64,000 bases of DNA. Source: an uncultured Prevotellaceae bacterium. GTDB lineage: Bacteria > Bacteroidota > Bacteroidia > Bacteroidales > Bacteroidaceae. Every line of letters starts with the position of its first letter. Position 1 is the stretch's first letter. The notes below the pieces were generated by a model that did no database searches, had not been told where the DNA came from, and worked only from the letters and a program-made list of their open reading frames with translations. The DNA is taken from contig CACXMM010000005.1 of assembly GCA_902768785.1 (NCBI GenBank), positions 1 to 64,000 on the forward strand. Direction: 5' to 3'. Position numbers and translations under genes: made by a program. Below, in pieces: positions 28,201 through 36,863 of this stretch.

Positions 28201-28544
28201 AAGACTGCCGAAATGAAAAGGGCGAGAGCACGGATGTCGTACATCAGGTCCTCATGCGAGAGAGCTTCCCTATGGTTGCTGTGTCTTCGCATCGTCTGTA
28301 TGGCAATACGGTCTTTCACGGCAATATGGTGTTTCTTGCAGAGGTAGTCCACCTGTGAGAAAAGATTACCATAGGCTTGGTTCGTGTCACGTATGCCCTC
28401 ATGACATGTGATGACGAGTACTCGGTGGAGGGTGTGCTGTGGCATGAATACATCACCGCTCTGTAAAAGCAGATCCAATAACTCCCCTATCTGTGCGAAC
28501 AACTCTTCGGCAGATACCCTGTATGGTTCATATCCCTCACTCAT
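25209..28544 (-). CDS. Dna2-like nuclease-helicase (SF1B)
   Basis: 1111 residues. The N-terminal half has a PD-(D/E)xK nuclease-like core (RVDLMTT...VEQKSGR near residues 338-352: Asp, then Glu-x-Lys). The C-terminal half is an SF1B helicase: Walker A GPPGTGKTS near 708, Walker B VDEASQ near 822, motif III IGDHKQLPAVV, TVERYQGSQRDVII, and VAITRARRLLIL. This order matches Dna2/Cas4-nuclease fusions, acting on single-stranded DNA flaps in repair. It begins 13 bp after the esterase/nucleotidase-like gene. No Cas or typical defence gene is nearby. A strict four-cysteine Fe-S cluster is not obvious. Confidence 0.78.
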   Translation of the reverse strand: MSEGYEPYRVSAEELFAQIGELLDLLLQSGDVFMPQHTLHRVLVITCHEGIRDTNQAYGNLFSQVDYLCKKHHIAVKDRIAIQTMRRHSNHREALSHEDLMYDIRALALFISAVFETSIPHAVATRIPHSNKPYDPIYSPYYDYLRGVVETWDEETITVTMEQEDHTDTLLIDYTADHLRYLKDILQEGIQLNMLGVRKKEGADRWEPALIIVEPDFLIDISSIARCFESYGHHPLNYTLHRMEPSALSQAILLGHFAGKALDDAVNNGESRVNTTIMNSFKQKAMEFCTCPDFQSEQFMSDAHTQAANIQQAVTTLFEHTDKRKALLEPTFICERLGITGRVDLMTTDFQLLVEQKSGRNWFVETGRPDEHGSMMPEPNYVQLLLYYGVLRYNFHLGFDHVDMRLLYSKYPPDKGLVVVNYLQSLFREAIQLRNLIVAWDLHVARHGFESILEWIRPETVNVKNLRDRFFLTWKLPALQAVCQPLREMSDLERAYYCTMMTFVYREQRVARLGAQEGVSTCSSDLWNMPLTEKVETGNIYTRLTLIHKEKSAEYNGYDTLTLHVPVQGDDFLPNFRTGDMIFLYAYQEGTEPDVRKSILFKGTLQRILTDEVTVILADGQQNPDLFVIPSPSTSSSSFYAIEHAPSDTSTTAIRSLHTFISAPKERKDLLLGQRVPRVDHSLSLSRSYHPHYDEIVLQAKQAQDCYLLVGPPGTGKTSMALRFLVDEALQESSSLLLTAYTNRAVDEICSMLVEAGKDFIRIGSPHRCDPRFHPYLIGNLIESCPRLDTMSDRIRQTPILVGTTTTLSSHPEIFNLKHFSLAIVDEASQILEPDIIGLLSAHQGDHCCIDKFILIGDHKQLPAVVQQSEHDSEVSDPLLRTIGLTNCRHSLFERLSTLFAAYPVKGVLHRQGRMHPAIADFPCRMFYPHEHIEPVPLPHQQEEAHANVRFIPSRYCHHPGLSDKVNTDEARIVAEELQKIYEHYGNDFSAHTTVGVIVPYRNQIAVIRKEIEQLHIPSLLEISIDTVERYQGSQRDVIIYSFTIQHPYQLEFLTSNTFVESDADGSSRLIDRKLNVAITRARRLLILTGNPQVLAVNPLFRQLMEEATSP

Positions 28545-28557
28545 TTTTTTATAAGTT

Positions 28558-29574
28558 CTATGAGGAAGGCTCCCCTATTCTGTCAAAAAAGGTGATGATC
28601 TCCTCCCATGTCTTGAACGTGTCACTGCCAAAGTCAATCCGCGTACTCATGAAACCCTTTGAGCCATTGCTGTCAGTGGAATCGATCAGGTAGTCACCGT
28701 AGAGCAAATCCTTGCGGTTGGTAAAAATCAGGTGCTGATAGGCAGGGACGTTCACCACCTCTTTCACCCAGTCGCGCATCCCCTTGATGTATGAGTCATC
28801 ATAATCGGGCGCATTGATCACGATATAGATATTGTACCTTTCCAACAAGAAGCGGAAAGCCTTCATAGCGGAAGAGTGCTGCATACCACGGTGATCACGC
28901 AGCGTGTCAATCGTGATATAGATGATGGGGCGCTCCCTTCCCTCTTGACGGTCGTCAATCCAACGGATGACAGGCATCACGCTATGATGGAACACCTTGT
29001 CGTTGGTGCGGTGTTCCCCGTGGAATGAGATGCCTTGTGTGTAATGTTCCATATACAGGTCGTAGGTATCAACGAGCTCGTCTTTGTCACCGAAGAGTGC
29101 CCACACCCTGTCATGCTCCCCCTCGTCGTCGGCATGACTGAAGCATCGTTCCTGCATGTCGCGGTATTCCTTCACGATGGCCTTGGTGACGAGAAACTCC
29201 TGGATGCCGTCTTTGCGCGGATTCTGGAATACCTGCTTACCCGTCAGGCCATGGGCTCCCATCGTGTCAGCGATGCGAAAGGCGGGGTTGATGAGGATAC
29301 GGTCGAAGCCATAGAGCATCTCTGTGTACATCCCTCCCATCGACGTACCGATAATCAAGTCGGGCTTCTCACGTTCTGCCATCGTCTGGAGCATGGCAAA
29401 GCCCTCCTCGGGATGCACGGGGATGTCCTCGGCGATGACGGTGGCGTTAGGCAGCATCTCACGGATACGTGTCACTGTGCCCGACTGTGCCGATGAGCCG
29501 AAGCCGTGTACATACATGATCTTCTTCCCGTTCATGATGTCGGGATATTGTTTGATGTAGCTGTTCTCTTCCAT
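28558..29574 (-). CDS. Fusion of YqiA-type esterase with degenerate 5'-nucleotidase-like domain
   Basis: 338 residues. Residues ~15-200 are an alpha/beta hydrolase of the YqiA/UPF0227 type (MYVHGFGSSAQSG, nucleophile region IGTSMGGMY near residue 77, LFGDKDELVD, then a late His pair FHHS). From ~207 a second domain resembles the 5'(3')-deoxyribonucleotidase family (HLIFTNRKDLLYGDYLIDS, FGSDTFKTWEEI). Its opening strand reads IYITIDTLRD, where the family has a VDMDG-like Asp pair, so the nucleophilic Asp is replaced by Thr. The first domain is probably active; the second may only bind. It heads an operon driven by promoter repeat A1. Confidence 0.72.
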   Translation of the reverse strand: MEENSYIKQYPDIMNGKKIMYVHGFGSSAQSGTVTRIREMLPNATVIAEDIPVHPEEGFAMLQTMAEREKPDLIIGTSMGGMYTEMLYGFDRILINPAFRIADTMGAHGLTGKQVFQNPRKDGIQEFLVTKAIVKEYRDMQERCFSHADDEGEHDRVWALFGDKDELVDTYDLYMEHYTQGISFHGEHRTNDKVFHHSVMPVIRWIDDRQEGRERPIIYITIDTLRDHRGMQHSSAMKAFRFLLERYNIYIVINAPDYDDSYIKGMRDWVKEVVNVPAYQHLIFTNRKDLLYGDYLIDSTDSNGSKGFMSTRIDFGSDTFKTWEEIITFFDRIGEPSS

Positions 29575-29597
29575 CCTCTTCTGTCCTTTCCTAAGTA

Positions 29598-29729
29598 TAT
29601 CTTTGCAAAGATACGATTAAGTGAGGGAAATACAAAATAAATTCTAATTTATTTTTGTTCCGAACGTGAGTATTTTCGTCAAAGACAAAGATACGATTAA
29701 GTGAGCAAAAAGCCAAATTAATTTGAGAA
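29598..29729 (-). repeat. Promoter-carrying repeat A, copy 1
   Basis: The copy contains two minus-strand boxes CTCACTTAATCGTATCTTTG. The -7 elements TATCTTTG lie at 29606-29613 and 29686-29693, each with TTTG 19 or 20 bases upstream. The first starts transcription about 30 nt from the ATG at 29574. The right end runs AAAAGCCAAATTAATTTGAG, shared with the other copies. Confidence 0.8.
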
Positions 29730-29744
29730 AAAACCACCTTGTTA

Positions 29745-29776
29745 TTTGGCTCTTATTTCTTTTATTCGTATTTTTG
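29745..29776 (+). promoter_or_regulatory. Promoter of the YitT-family gene
   Basis: TTTG (29745-29748), 20 bases, TATTTTTG (29769-29776), 18 nt before the ATG at 29795. Confidence 0.65.
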
Positions 29777-29794
29777 CATCGAGAACTTTAACAA

Positions 29795-30682
29795 ATGACG
29801 ATGGTTACCAATCCGCACATCCAAAGGAGGAGATATGTCAGTGAGATACAAGACTATCTACTCATCGCATTTGCCATGTTACTGGGAAGTGTGGGATGGG
29901 TGGTGTTTCTGTTGCCAAACGAGATCACCATGGGAGGATTGCCAGGTATCTCCTCCATCATCTTTTGGGGATTCGGGGTGCCAGTGCAGGTGTCGTATTT
30001 CGTGCTGAATGCCATCCTGTTAGGTATCGCCCTGAAGGTGATGGGTTGGAAGTTCTGTGTGAAGACCATCTATGCCGTGGTGTTGTTCACCTTCTTCACG
30101 TCGGTGGTACAGCCATGGGCTGCTCCTCTCCATCTGCTACACGACCAGCCCTTCATGGCGGCTATCGTGGGAGGTGCCTTTATGGGCCTCACCTCTGGCA
30201 TCGGCTTGTATTGCAACGGCAGTACCGGCGGTTCTGATCTGGTGGCGGCGATGGTGAACAAATACCATGATATCTCTTTGGGGAAGATTATCCTGATCTG
30301 CGACCTCATCATTATCACTGCCAGTTATCTGGTACTGCACGACTGGGAGAAAGTGATCTATGGTTTTGTGGTACTTTTCGTGGGCTCGTTTTGTGTGGAC
30401 CATTTCGTGAACTCCATGCGCAGCTCAGTGCAGTTCTTCATCATCTCACAACAGTATGAGGAGATCGGACGACTCATCAATCAGAATGCTCAGCGGGGAT
30501 GCACGGTCATCAACAGTCAGGGCTTCTATTCCGGTAAGGAGGTGAAGATGCTGTTTGTGCTGGCACGGCGGAATGAGTCGCAGCGCATCTTCCAGATTAT
30601 TGAGGAGACCGATCCCCATGCCTTCGTCTCACAATGTCCGGTAATCGGTGTCTATGGACTGGGCTTCGATCAGTTTAAGTAA
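29795..30682 (+). CDS. YitT-family membrane protein (DUF161 + DUF2179)
   Basis: 295 residues. Five or six hydrophobic helices fill the first ~210 residues (e.g. YLLIAFAMLLGSVGWVVFLL, GLTSGIGLYCNGSTGGSDL). A soluble C-terminal domain of the DUF2179 type follows (GRLINQNAQRGCTVINSQGFYSGKEVKMLFVLARR). Family members are predicted transporters of unknown substrate. A clear promoter lies upstream and a 32-bp gap leads to the next gene. Confidence 0.88.
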   Translation: MTMVTNPHIQRRRYVSEIQDYLLIAFAMLLGSVGWVVFLLPNEITMGGLPGISSIIFWGFGVPVQVSYFVLNAILLGIALKVMGWKFCVKTIYAVVLFTFFTSVVQPWAAPLHLLHDQPFMAAIVGGAFMGLTSGIGLYCNGSTGGSDLVAAMVNKYHDISLGKIILICDLIIITASYLVLHDWEKVIYGFVVLFVGSFCVDHFVNSMRSSVQFFIISQQYEEIGRLINQNAQRGCTVINSQGFYSGKEVKMLFVLARRNESQRIFQIIEETDPHAFVSQCPVIGVYGLGFDQFK

Positions 30683-30714
30683 ATGATTATGACCACTAAA
30701 GCAACTATTCAAAA

Positions 30715-31977
30715 ATGGAAAGACGTATCAAAAATGGAATCTGGCTCATTGTCGCCTTCTGCGCTATGACCTTGTCTGTCAAGGCACAGGATCATGAGAC
30801 GGCAGTCATCGACTCCACCAGACTCACCTATGAGGTGACTGGTGATGTGCGCGATGCCTCTACAGGACGGCGACTGCAATATGTCAACGTGCGTGTCTCA
30901 GGGAAAAAGTTCGCCACCGTGACGAATGCCGACGGCGGTTTCACCATCAAGACCAACGAGAAGCCACAACAGCTGGTGGTGTCGCACATTGGCTATCGTA
31001 CACAAAGGGTATCGCTCCAGGATGGTAATACAGGAAATGTCCGGGTGCGATTGGTACCCAATACGGTGATACTGGACAATGTGGTGGTGAGATCCGGCAA
31101 TCCCGAGACCATTGTGCGGGAGGCCATCCGCAAGATCCCTGATAACTACAGTAAGGTGCCGGAACTGTACAAGTGTTTCTACCGTGAGATTGCCCAGAAG
31201 CGGAAAAACTATATCTACATTGCCGAAGCTGTGACGGATATGTACAAGACTCCGTATAAATACGGTGTTGCGCAGGACCGTGTCTCTATCGTGAAGGGCA
31301 GGCGACTGGTGAGTCCAAGACAGAAAGACACCCTGTCGGTGAAGGTGATAGGTGGTCCTGTACAGGCCGTGATGCTCGATGCCGTAAAGAACTTGGATAT
31401 CCTGTTGAATGAGGAAGAACTTGCGTTATATGAACTGAAGATGGGTGATCCGGTAATGATTGGCGACCGCAAGCAGTTCACCATAACGCTCACGCCCCTA
31501 TACAACATCCATTACGCCTTGTTCTTCGGCACGCTCTACATCGACCAGGAAACCTTAGCGTTTACCCGCATCGAACTGTCACTGGATATGCGCGACCGAG
31601 AGAATGCCACACGTGCCATGCTGGTGAACAAACCTGCCGGGGTGCGGTTCCGACCTCGTGAGATGTCGTTTCTGATTAACTACAGCTACGATGGGGAATC
31701 ATCACATCTGAGCTATGTGCGTACACTTTTCCGGTTCAACTGCGACTGGAAGAAGCGTCTCTTTGCCACCAGTTTCACCGCCGTAAATGAGATGGTGGTG
31801 ACAGACAGGAAGAGTCACGACGTGAAACCTATTCCACGACGTGACTCCTTCGGTGGACACCAGTCACTCTACGACCGATCACAATATTTCGAAGACTCCG
31901 ACTTCTGGAAAGACTATAACATCATCAAGCCTACGGAGAGTCTGGAGGATGCCGTTGACCGTCTGCGGCATCGGTAA
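30715..31977 (+). CDS. Secreted protein with carboxypeptidase-regulatory-like domain
   Basis: 420 residues with a signal peptide ending MTLSVKAQ. Residues ~45-130 form a CarboxypepD_reg-like beta sandwich (YEVTGDVRDASTGRRLQYVNVRVSG...GGFTIKTNEKPQQLVVSHIGY). The remainder (REAIRKIPDNYSK...FYRE) matches the region found in many Bacteroidetes periplasmic proteins that accompany outer-membrane receptors, but lacks the receptor barrel. Function unknown; a structural or transport-accessory role at the outer membrane is likely. Confidence 0.78.
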   Translation: MERRIKNGIWLIVAFCAMTLSVKAQDHETAVIDSTRLTYEVTGDVRDASTGRRLQYVNVRVSGKKFATVTNADGGFTIKTNEKPQQLVVSHIGYRTQRVSLQDGNTGNVRVRLVPNTVILDNVVVRSGNPETIVREAIRKIPDNYSKVPELYKCFYREIAQKRKNYIYIAEAVTDMYKTPYKYGVAQDRVSIVKGRRLVSPRQKDTLSVKVIGGPVQAVMLDAVKNLDILLNEEELALYELKMGDPVMIGDRKQFTITLTPLYNIHYALFFGTLYIDQETLAFTRIELSLDMRDRENATRAMLVNKPAGVRFRPREMSFLINYSYDGESSHLSYVRTLFRFNCDWKKRLFATSFTAVNEMVVTDRKSHDVKPIPRRDSFGGHQSLYDRSQYFEDSDFWKDYNIIKPTESLEDAVDRLRHR

Positions 31978-31983
31978 TTCTTC

Positions 31984-34209
31984 CTATCGGATGAACAGCA
32001 TCTCACGATATTTCGGCAGCGTCCACAGCTCATCTGCCACGGTGAGCTCCAGCTTGTCAATATGATAGCGTATCTCATCCATCTTCGGTTCCACGGTGTC
32101 GTGATAGGCAATGGCCTTCTCGCGTTCACTCTCTATCCTATTGGCAACCTTCCGTGCGTTCACCAGTTCCTCCACCATGGTCTCGATGGTCTGGGTGCGC
32201 TCAGCAATCTCCTTGATGATCTTGATGTTCCGTGCGCAGAGCTTTTCTGCCTCCTCAGGTGAGAACACCTCACGCATGCTACCCACGTTCTTTGCCAGAC
32301 GCGTCTGGTAATGTGTAGCCACAGGGATGATATGATTCATGGTAAGGTCGCCTAATACACGTGCCTCAATCTGTATCTTCTTCGTGTAGGTCTCCCATTT
32401 CACCTCGTTGCGTGCCTTCAGCTCCTTCCTGTTCATGATGTTAAGGCTCTCGAACATGTAGATGCTCTCGGGGTCGAGGTAACGGTCGAAGATCAGCGGA
32501 CAGCTCTTCTCAACGTCCAGACCGCGTTTAGTTGCTTCCACCACCCATTCATCGCTGTAGCCATTCCCATCGAAGTGGATGGGTTTGCAGGTCTTGATGT
32601 CCTCGCGGATCACGTCGATGATGGCATGGAAGGTAGCAGAATGTTCTGATCCCTCAGCATATTCGGCCTTGTCGGCAATCTCGGCGATACGGGCATCCAC
32701 GCGTTTCTTGAAGTCGGTGAGGGCTTCGGCCACGGCGGCGTTCAGGGCGATCATCGCACTGGCGCAGTTAGCTTCCGATCCCACGGCACGGAACTCAAAG
32801 CGGTTTCCCGTAAAGGCGAAGGGTGATGTGCGGTTACGGTCGGTATTGTCGATAAGCAGTTCGGGAATCTCAGGGATGTCGAGTTCCATCTTCTTCTTAC
32901 CGGCCACCACGAAGAGGTCGTCTTTATCAGCTTTTTCGATATGTTCCAACAGTTCGCTCACCTGCTTGCCGAGGAAACTGGAAATGATGGCAGGGGGAGC
33001 CTCGTTGGCACCCAGACGGTGGGCATTGGTGGCACTCATGATACTCGCCTTGAGAAGACCGTTATGGCGATATACACCCATCAGCGTTTCCACGATGAAG
33101 GTCACGAATCGCAGGTTCTGCTCAGGAGTCTTCCCTGGAGCATGGAGCAAAGTGCCCGTGTCGGTGCTCAGACTCCAGTTGTTGTGCTTTCCCGATCCGT
33201 TGATGCCGTCGAAAGGCTTCTCATGGAGCAGTACGCGGAAACCATGCTTGCGAGCCACCTTTTTCATCAGCGACATCAGTAGCATGTTATGATCCACGGC
33301 CAGGTTCGTCTCCTCATAGATCGGGGCAATCTCGAACTGGTTCGGTGCCACCTCGTTATGACGAGTCTTACAGGGGATGGCCAGCTCCAGGGCTTGGATC
33401 TCCAGGTCTTTCATGAACGCCTGTACACGATCGGGGATCGTACCGAAGTAGTGGTCGTCCATCTGCTGGTTCTTGGCAGAGTCGTGTCCCATCAGTGTTC
33501 GTCCGGTGAGCATCAGATCGGGACGTGCCGAATACAAGCCTTCGTCCACCAGGAAATACTCCTGTTCCCATCCCAGGTTACTGATTACCTTCTTCACGTT
33601 CGGGTCGAAATAGCGGGCCACGGCAGCGGCAGCCTCACCCACGGCGCGCAGGGAACGTTTCAGCGGAGCCTTGTAGTCGAGGGCCTCACCGGTATAGGAG
33701 ATGAAGATGGTGGGGATACACAAGGTGTCATCGATGATGAACACAGGTGATGTGGGATCCCAGGCAGAATAGCCGCGGGCCTCAAAGGTAGCGCGGATTC
33801 CTCCGCTGGGGAACGACGAGGCGTCAGGCTCCTGTTGTACGAGCAGCTTCCCTGAGAATTCCTCAATCATGCCGCCCTTGCCGTCGTGCTCGATGAAGGC
33901 GTCGTGCTTCTCAGCCGTGCCCTCCGTCAGCGGTTGAAACCAGTGGGTGTAGTGGGTGACACCGTTCTCATCGGCCCACTGCTTCATTCCTTTGGCCACG
34001 GCATCGGCGATGCTTCTGTCGAGGGGTGCGCCGTTGTCGATAACATCGATGAGCTTCTCATAGACGTCGCGCTGCAGGTATTTGTACATCTTGGCACGTG
34101 TGAACACATACTTGCCAAAATACTCCGAGGGACGTTCCACGGGTGCAATGACGTCGAGTGGTTTCTTCTTGAAGGCCTCTTCAACAACCTGAAATCTTAA
34201 ATTTGCCAT
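31984..34209 (-). CDS. glnN: Type III glutamine synthetase
   Basis: 741 residues, the length of GSIII, with the family's blocks FGKYVFTRAKMYKYLQ, CKTRHNEVAPNQFEIAPIYEE, DGINGSGKHNNWSLST and RNRTSPFAFTGNRFE. It makes glutamine from glutamate and ammonia; GSIII is the usual enzyme in Bacteroidetes. A -7 promoter element lies upstream at 34287-34294, and the leader contains a CTCCTG/CAGGAG stem-loop near 34252-34268. No nitrogen regulator is encoded close by. It converges with the preceding gene with 6 bp between. Confidence 0.95.
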   Translation of the reverse strand: MANLRFQVVEEAFKKKPLDVIAPVERPSEYFGKYVFTRAKMYKYLQRDVYEKLIDVIDNGAPLDRSIADAVAKGMKQWADENGVTHYTHWFQPLTEGTAEKHDAFIEHDGKGGMIEEFSGKLLVQQEPDASSFPSGGIRATFEARGYSAWDPTSPVFIIDDTLCIPTIFISYTGEALDYKAPLKRSLRAVGEAAAAVARYFDPNVKKVISNLGWEQEYFLVDEGLYSARPDLMLTGRTLMGHDSAKNQQMDDHYFGTIPDRVQAFMKDLEIQALELAIPCKTRHNEVAPNQFEIAPIYEETNLAVDHNMLLMSLMKKVARKHGFRVLLHEKPFDGINGSGKHNNWSLSTDTGTLLHAPGKTPEQNLRFVTFIVETLMGVYRHNGLLKASIMSATNAHRLGANEAPPAIISSFLGKQVSELLEHIEKADKDDLFVVAGKKKMELDIPEIPELLIDNTDRNRTSPFAFTGNRFEFRAVGSEANCASAMIALNAAVAEALTDFKKRVDARIAEIADKAEYAEGSEHSATFHAIIDVIREDIKTCKPIHFDGNGYSDEWVVEATKRGLDVEKSCPLIFDRYLDPESIYMFESLNIMNRKELKARNEVKWETYTKKIQIEARVLGDLTMNHIIPVATHYQTRLAKNVGSMREVFSPEEAEKLCARNIKIIKEIAERTQTIETMVEELVNARKVANRIESEREKAIAYHDTVEPKMDEIRYHIDKLELTVADELWTLPKYREMLFIR

Positions 34210-34286
34210 AATCTTTTATCCTTAAATAATCTGACCTATGATTCTTTCTGTGCTCCTGCTCGACAGGAGTTGTAGATTTTGCCCTG

Positions 34287-34294
34287 CAAAGGTA
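34287..34294 (-). promoter_or_regulatory. Promoter -7 element of glnN
   Basis: Minus-strand TACCTTTG lies 78 nt upstream of the glnN ATG. No TTTG is seen at the usual -33 distance. The leader contains a stem-loop (CTCCTG...CAGGAG) that could be regulatory. Confidence 0.45.
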
Positions 34295-34341
34295 ATGCTT
34301 TTTTTTCTTTTATCGGCGATTGTCATCGATTTTCCTATCAT

Positions 34342-35580
34342 TTAGGCATGCAGCCACGCACGGATGCGGTGCAGGGCTTCCTCACAATCCCTGTGCTGAC
34401 AGAACGAGGTGAGGCGCACGAAACCCTCTCCCGAAGGTCCGAAGCCCACGCCCGGAGTACAGACCACCTGCGCTCCGTAAAGCATCTTCTCAAAGAAACC
34501 CCAGCTGCTGGTGCCGCGGGGAGTCTTCATCCACAGGTATGGAGCATTCTCCCCTCCATAGACGGTGAATCCCAGTCGGGTGAGCGTGTCTTTCATCAGT
34601 CGTGCGTTACCCATGTAATAGTCGATGGTCTGTTTCACCTGTTCCTTCCCCTCGGGGGTATAGATTGCTTCAGCGGCCCGTTGACTGATATAGCTGGTTC
34701 CGTTGAATTTGGTACTTTGTCTGCGGTTCCACAAGGGGTTAAGAGCAAGACGTTGTGTGCCGTCCATGGTCGCGGCAGTGATCTCCTTGGGCACAACGGT
34801 ATAGCCGCAGCGCACCCCTGTGAATCCTGCCGTCTTACTATAGCTGTGGAACTCGATGGCCACCTTCCGTGCCCCCTTGATCTCATAGATGGAATGTGGG
34901 ATGCTGTCATCTTGGATATAGGCCTGGTAGGCGGCATCGTAGAAGATGACCGCATCGTTCTTCAGGGCGAAGTTCACCCATTTGCGCAGTTCTTCCTTCG
35001 TGATGACCATTCCCGTGGGGTTATTGGGATAGCACAAGTAGATCATATCCACGCGGTGGTTGGGAATCTGGGGCACGAAACCGTTCTCCTCCGTACAGGG
35101 CATGTAGGTGACGTTACTCCATTCCCCCCGCTCGTTCACCGTTCCTGCCCTTCCGTTCATCACGTTGGAATCGATATATACGGGATAGATGGGATCGGTG
35201 ACGGCCATGGAGTTGTCCCACCGCACCAGATCACCGATGTTTCCCGTATCACTCTTGGCACCGTCGTTTACAAACACCTCTTCCGGACTGATATGGATGC
35301 CGCGGGGCAGGAAATCGTTCTTCACGATAGCCTCGCGCAGCCAGGGGTAGCCCTGTTCCGGTCCGTAGCCATGGAAACCTTCCAGAGTGCCCATATCATC
35401 AACGGCACGGTGCATGGCTTCGATGACGGCAGGACAGAGCGGTTGTGTGACATCCCCAATGCCTAAGCTGATCACCCGTGCGTTGTGATGGCTCACCTTG
35501 TAGGCGTTCACCTTCTTGGCGATGTCGGCGAAGAGATAGTTCTTCGTCAGTTTCAGATAGTGTTCGTTGATCAGCGCCAT
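34342..35580 (-). CDS. dapL: LL-diaminopimelate aminotransferase
   Basis: 412 residues of the PLP-dependent class I/II aminotransferases, matching the DapL branch (VSHHNARVISLGIGDVTQPLCPAV, LCYPNNPTGMVI, PLP-lysine in HSYSKTAGFTGVRCGY). It converts tetrahydrodipicolinate to LL-diaminopimelate in one step, giving lysine and peptidoglycan precursors without succinylated or acetylated intermediates. It starts 2 bp after the nitroreductase stop; that gene precedes it on the same strand. Confidence 0.92.
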   Translation of the reverse strand: MALINEHYLKLTKNYLFADIAKKVNAYKVSHHNARVISLGIGDVTQPLCPAVIEAMHRAVDDMGTLEGFHGYGPEQGYPWLREAIVKNDFLPRGIHISPEEVFVNDGAKSDTGNIGDLVRWDNSMAVTDPIYPVYIDSNVMNGRAGTVNERGEWSNVTYMPCTEENGFVPQIPNHRVDMIYLCYPNNPTGMVITKEELRKWVNFALKNDAVIFYDAAYQAYIQDDSIPHSIYEIKGARKVAIEFHSYSKTAGFTGVRCGYTVVPKEITAATMDGTQRLALNPLWNRRQSTKFNGTSYISQRAAEAIYTPEGKEQVKQTIDYYMGNARLMKDTLTRLGFTVYGGENAPYLWMKTPRGTSSWGFFEKMLYGAQVVCTPGVGFGPSGEGFVRLTSFCQHRDCEEALHRIRAWLHA

Positions 35581-35582
35581 TC

Positions 35583-36212
35583 TTAGTCCTTCGGATAGCC
35601 AATCGGGTGGTTCAGTTCAAGGTAGGCACCCTCGGGGAGTCCCAGTTCCTTGCGCACCGCCTCCTGGTTCATCATGGCACGGGCCACGGTACGCAGTCCC
35701 ATGGCAGCACAGGCTAAGTAAATATTCTGGGATACATAGCCGGCATCCATGGCACCATAGTGCTCGTTCTTACGGTCGCGTGTGCTCTGGTCACTTACCA
35801 GCAGCAGGTTCACCGTCACTTCGGCAGCAAACTTCTGAGGACCTGCCAGTGCTTCGCGAATATCCTTGCTGATGACAGGGATCAATGTGTTCTCCTTCGC
35901 GTTATACAGACAAACGCCTTGTGCGGTGCACACATAGATCTTGATGTCTTGCATGTTCACGGCAGTAGGAGCCGTGAGTTTCCCACTCTGCTTGTCGTTC
36001 ACACCGCTGGCTGCCCAGAGCAGTGTTGACAGCTGCTGCGGTGTAATCTCTTTCACGGTGTATTCGCGGTAAGAGCGCCTGTTCTGCAAGGCCTCGCCTA
36101 ACGGCATGTTCAACGACTCTTTCTCGGGTTGTGGCAGCTGAATAGCTTGTTGTGCCTGTACGCATCCGCCCATCATCATCAGGACCAATGCCAATGTCAT
36201 CATTTTCTTCAC
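35583..36212 (-). CDS. SagB/nitroreductase-family protein with lipoprotein-like signal
   Basis: 209 residues. A signal sequence with lipobox (MMMGGC, Cys17) precedes the FMN-dependent nitroreductase fold: LQNRRSYREYTVKEI, LLWAASGVN, and VSQNIYLACAAMGL (flavin-binding helix). SagB/ThcOx-type members are exported in several Bacteroidetes. Its substrate is unknown. It is driven by promoter repeat A2 and precedes dapL by 2 bp, perhaps only through shared transcription. Confidence 0.8.
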   Translation of the reverse strand: MKKMMTLALVLMMMGGCVQAQQAIQLPQPEKESLNMPLGEALQNRRSYREYTVKEITPQQLSTLLWAASGVNDKQSGKLTAPTAVNMQDIKIYVCTAQGVCLYNAKENTLIPVISKDIREALAGPQKFAAEVTVNLLLVSDQSTRDRKNEHYGAMDAGYVSQNIYLACAAMGLRTVARAMMNQEAVRKELGLPEGAYLELNHPIGYPKD

Positions 36213-36239
36213 GTTTCTTTAATTTTAGTAAATTCTGCG

Positions 36240-36400
36240 TGCAAAGATACGATTAAGCGAGGGAAATACAAAATAAATTCTAATTTATTTTTATTTGCTT
36301 TCCTCACTTCGTGAACAGCGACCGTTGGTTCCGAGCGTGAGTATCTTCGACGAAGTCAAAGATACGATTAAGTGAGCAAAAAGCCAAATTTATTGGCTAT
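36240..36400 (-). repeat. Promoter-carrying repeat A, copy 2
   Basis: Two minus-strand promoter boxes with -7 elements at 36242-36249 and 36357-36364. Both have TTTG 19 or 20 bases upstream. Box 1 points at the nitroreductase start 30 nt away. About 35 extra bases lie between the boxes relative to copy 1. Confidence 0.8.
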
Positions 36401-36478
36401 TATATACTTTTAGACCCCATTTTTCAGTTCTCAAATTCTTGATAAAGATCTACCTGAGTCAAATCATATTAAAAAAGC
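36395..36478 (-). repeat. Intergenic repeat B, reverse copy
   Basis: Reverse of the 6032/21460 elements: GGCTATTATATACTTTTAGA to TCAAATCATATT. It abuts promoter repeat A2. Confidence 0.65.
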
Positions 36479-36863
36479 AATGGAGCAGGAACTGTATCAC
36501 ACCAGTCAGCTCCTACTCCCGCAATCCCTACAGTCCAGATGAGGGACGGTATTTTGTGTTTGTTTATATCTTTGCGGATGAACCGTTCTTTTGTCTGCCC
36601 TTTTGGGAGGTATGTTTCTATTTGCTTGCAAAAGTAAGAAGAATCTGTCAAACTGACACCCTTTCTCATAAAAATCTTCCCACTTTTATTCAATATTAAA
36701 AGCAAAAATAACAATCTGTAACTATTATCATTTCCTTTCCTTACGATTTGACATCAAATGAATGTCTTTTTCTTATAATCTCACAAATTGACTGTTTTGT
36801 TTGCTTTATACTATAAATATGGTATTTTTGGGGTGAATGTGCTGATGAATCAAAAATTTTTCT

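Noticed and set aside
25209-29574. Anti-phage defence island
   Set aside because: A nuclease-helicase alone is also common in repair. Neighbouring genes are metabolic, with no toxin, methylase, integrase or other defence marker. Kept only as a modest-interest module.
34279-35466. 395-codon plus-strand frame opposite dapL
   Set aside because: Antisense shadow; the opposite frame has complete aminotransferase motifs.
36480-36560. tRNA or structured RNA
   Set aside because: A GGAGCAGGA...TCCTACTCC pairing is weak. No acceptor stem, T-loop or anticodon arm could be laid out.
36439-36714. Small genes on either strand in the gap before the ECF sigma gene
   Set aside because: Frames of 81-86 codons lie opposite each other, have no signal peptide or motif, and no promoter is aligned with them.
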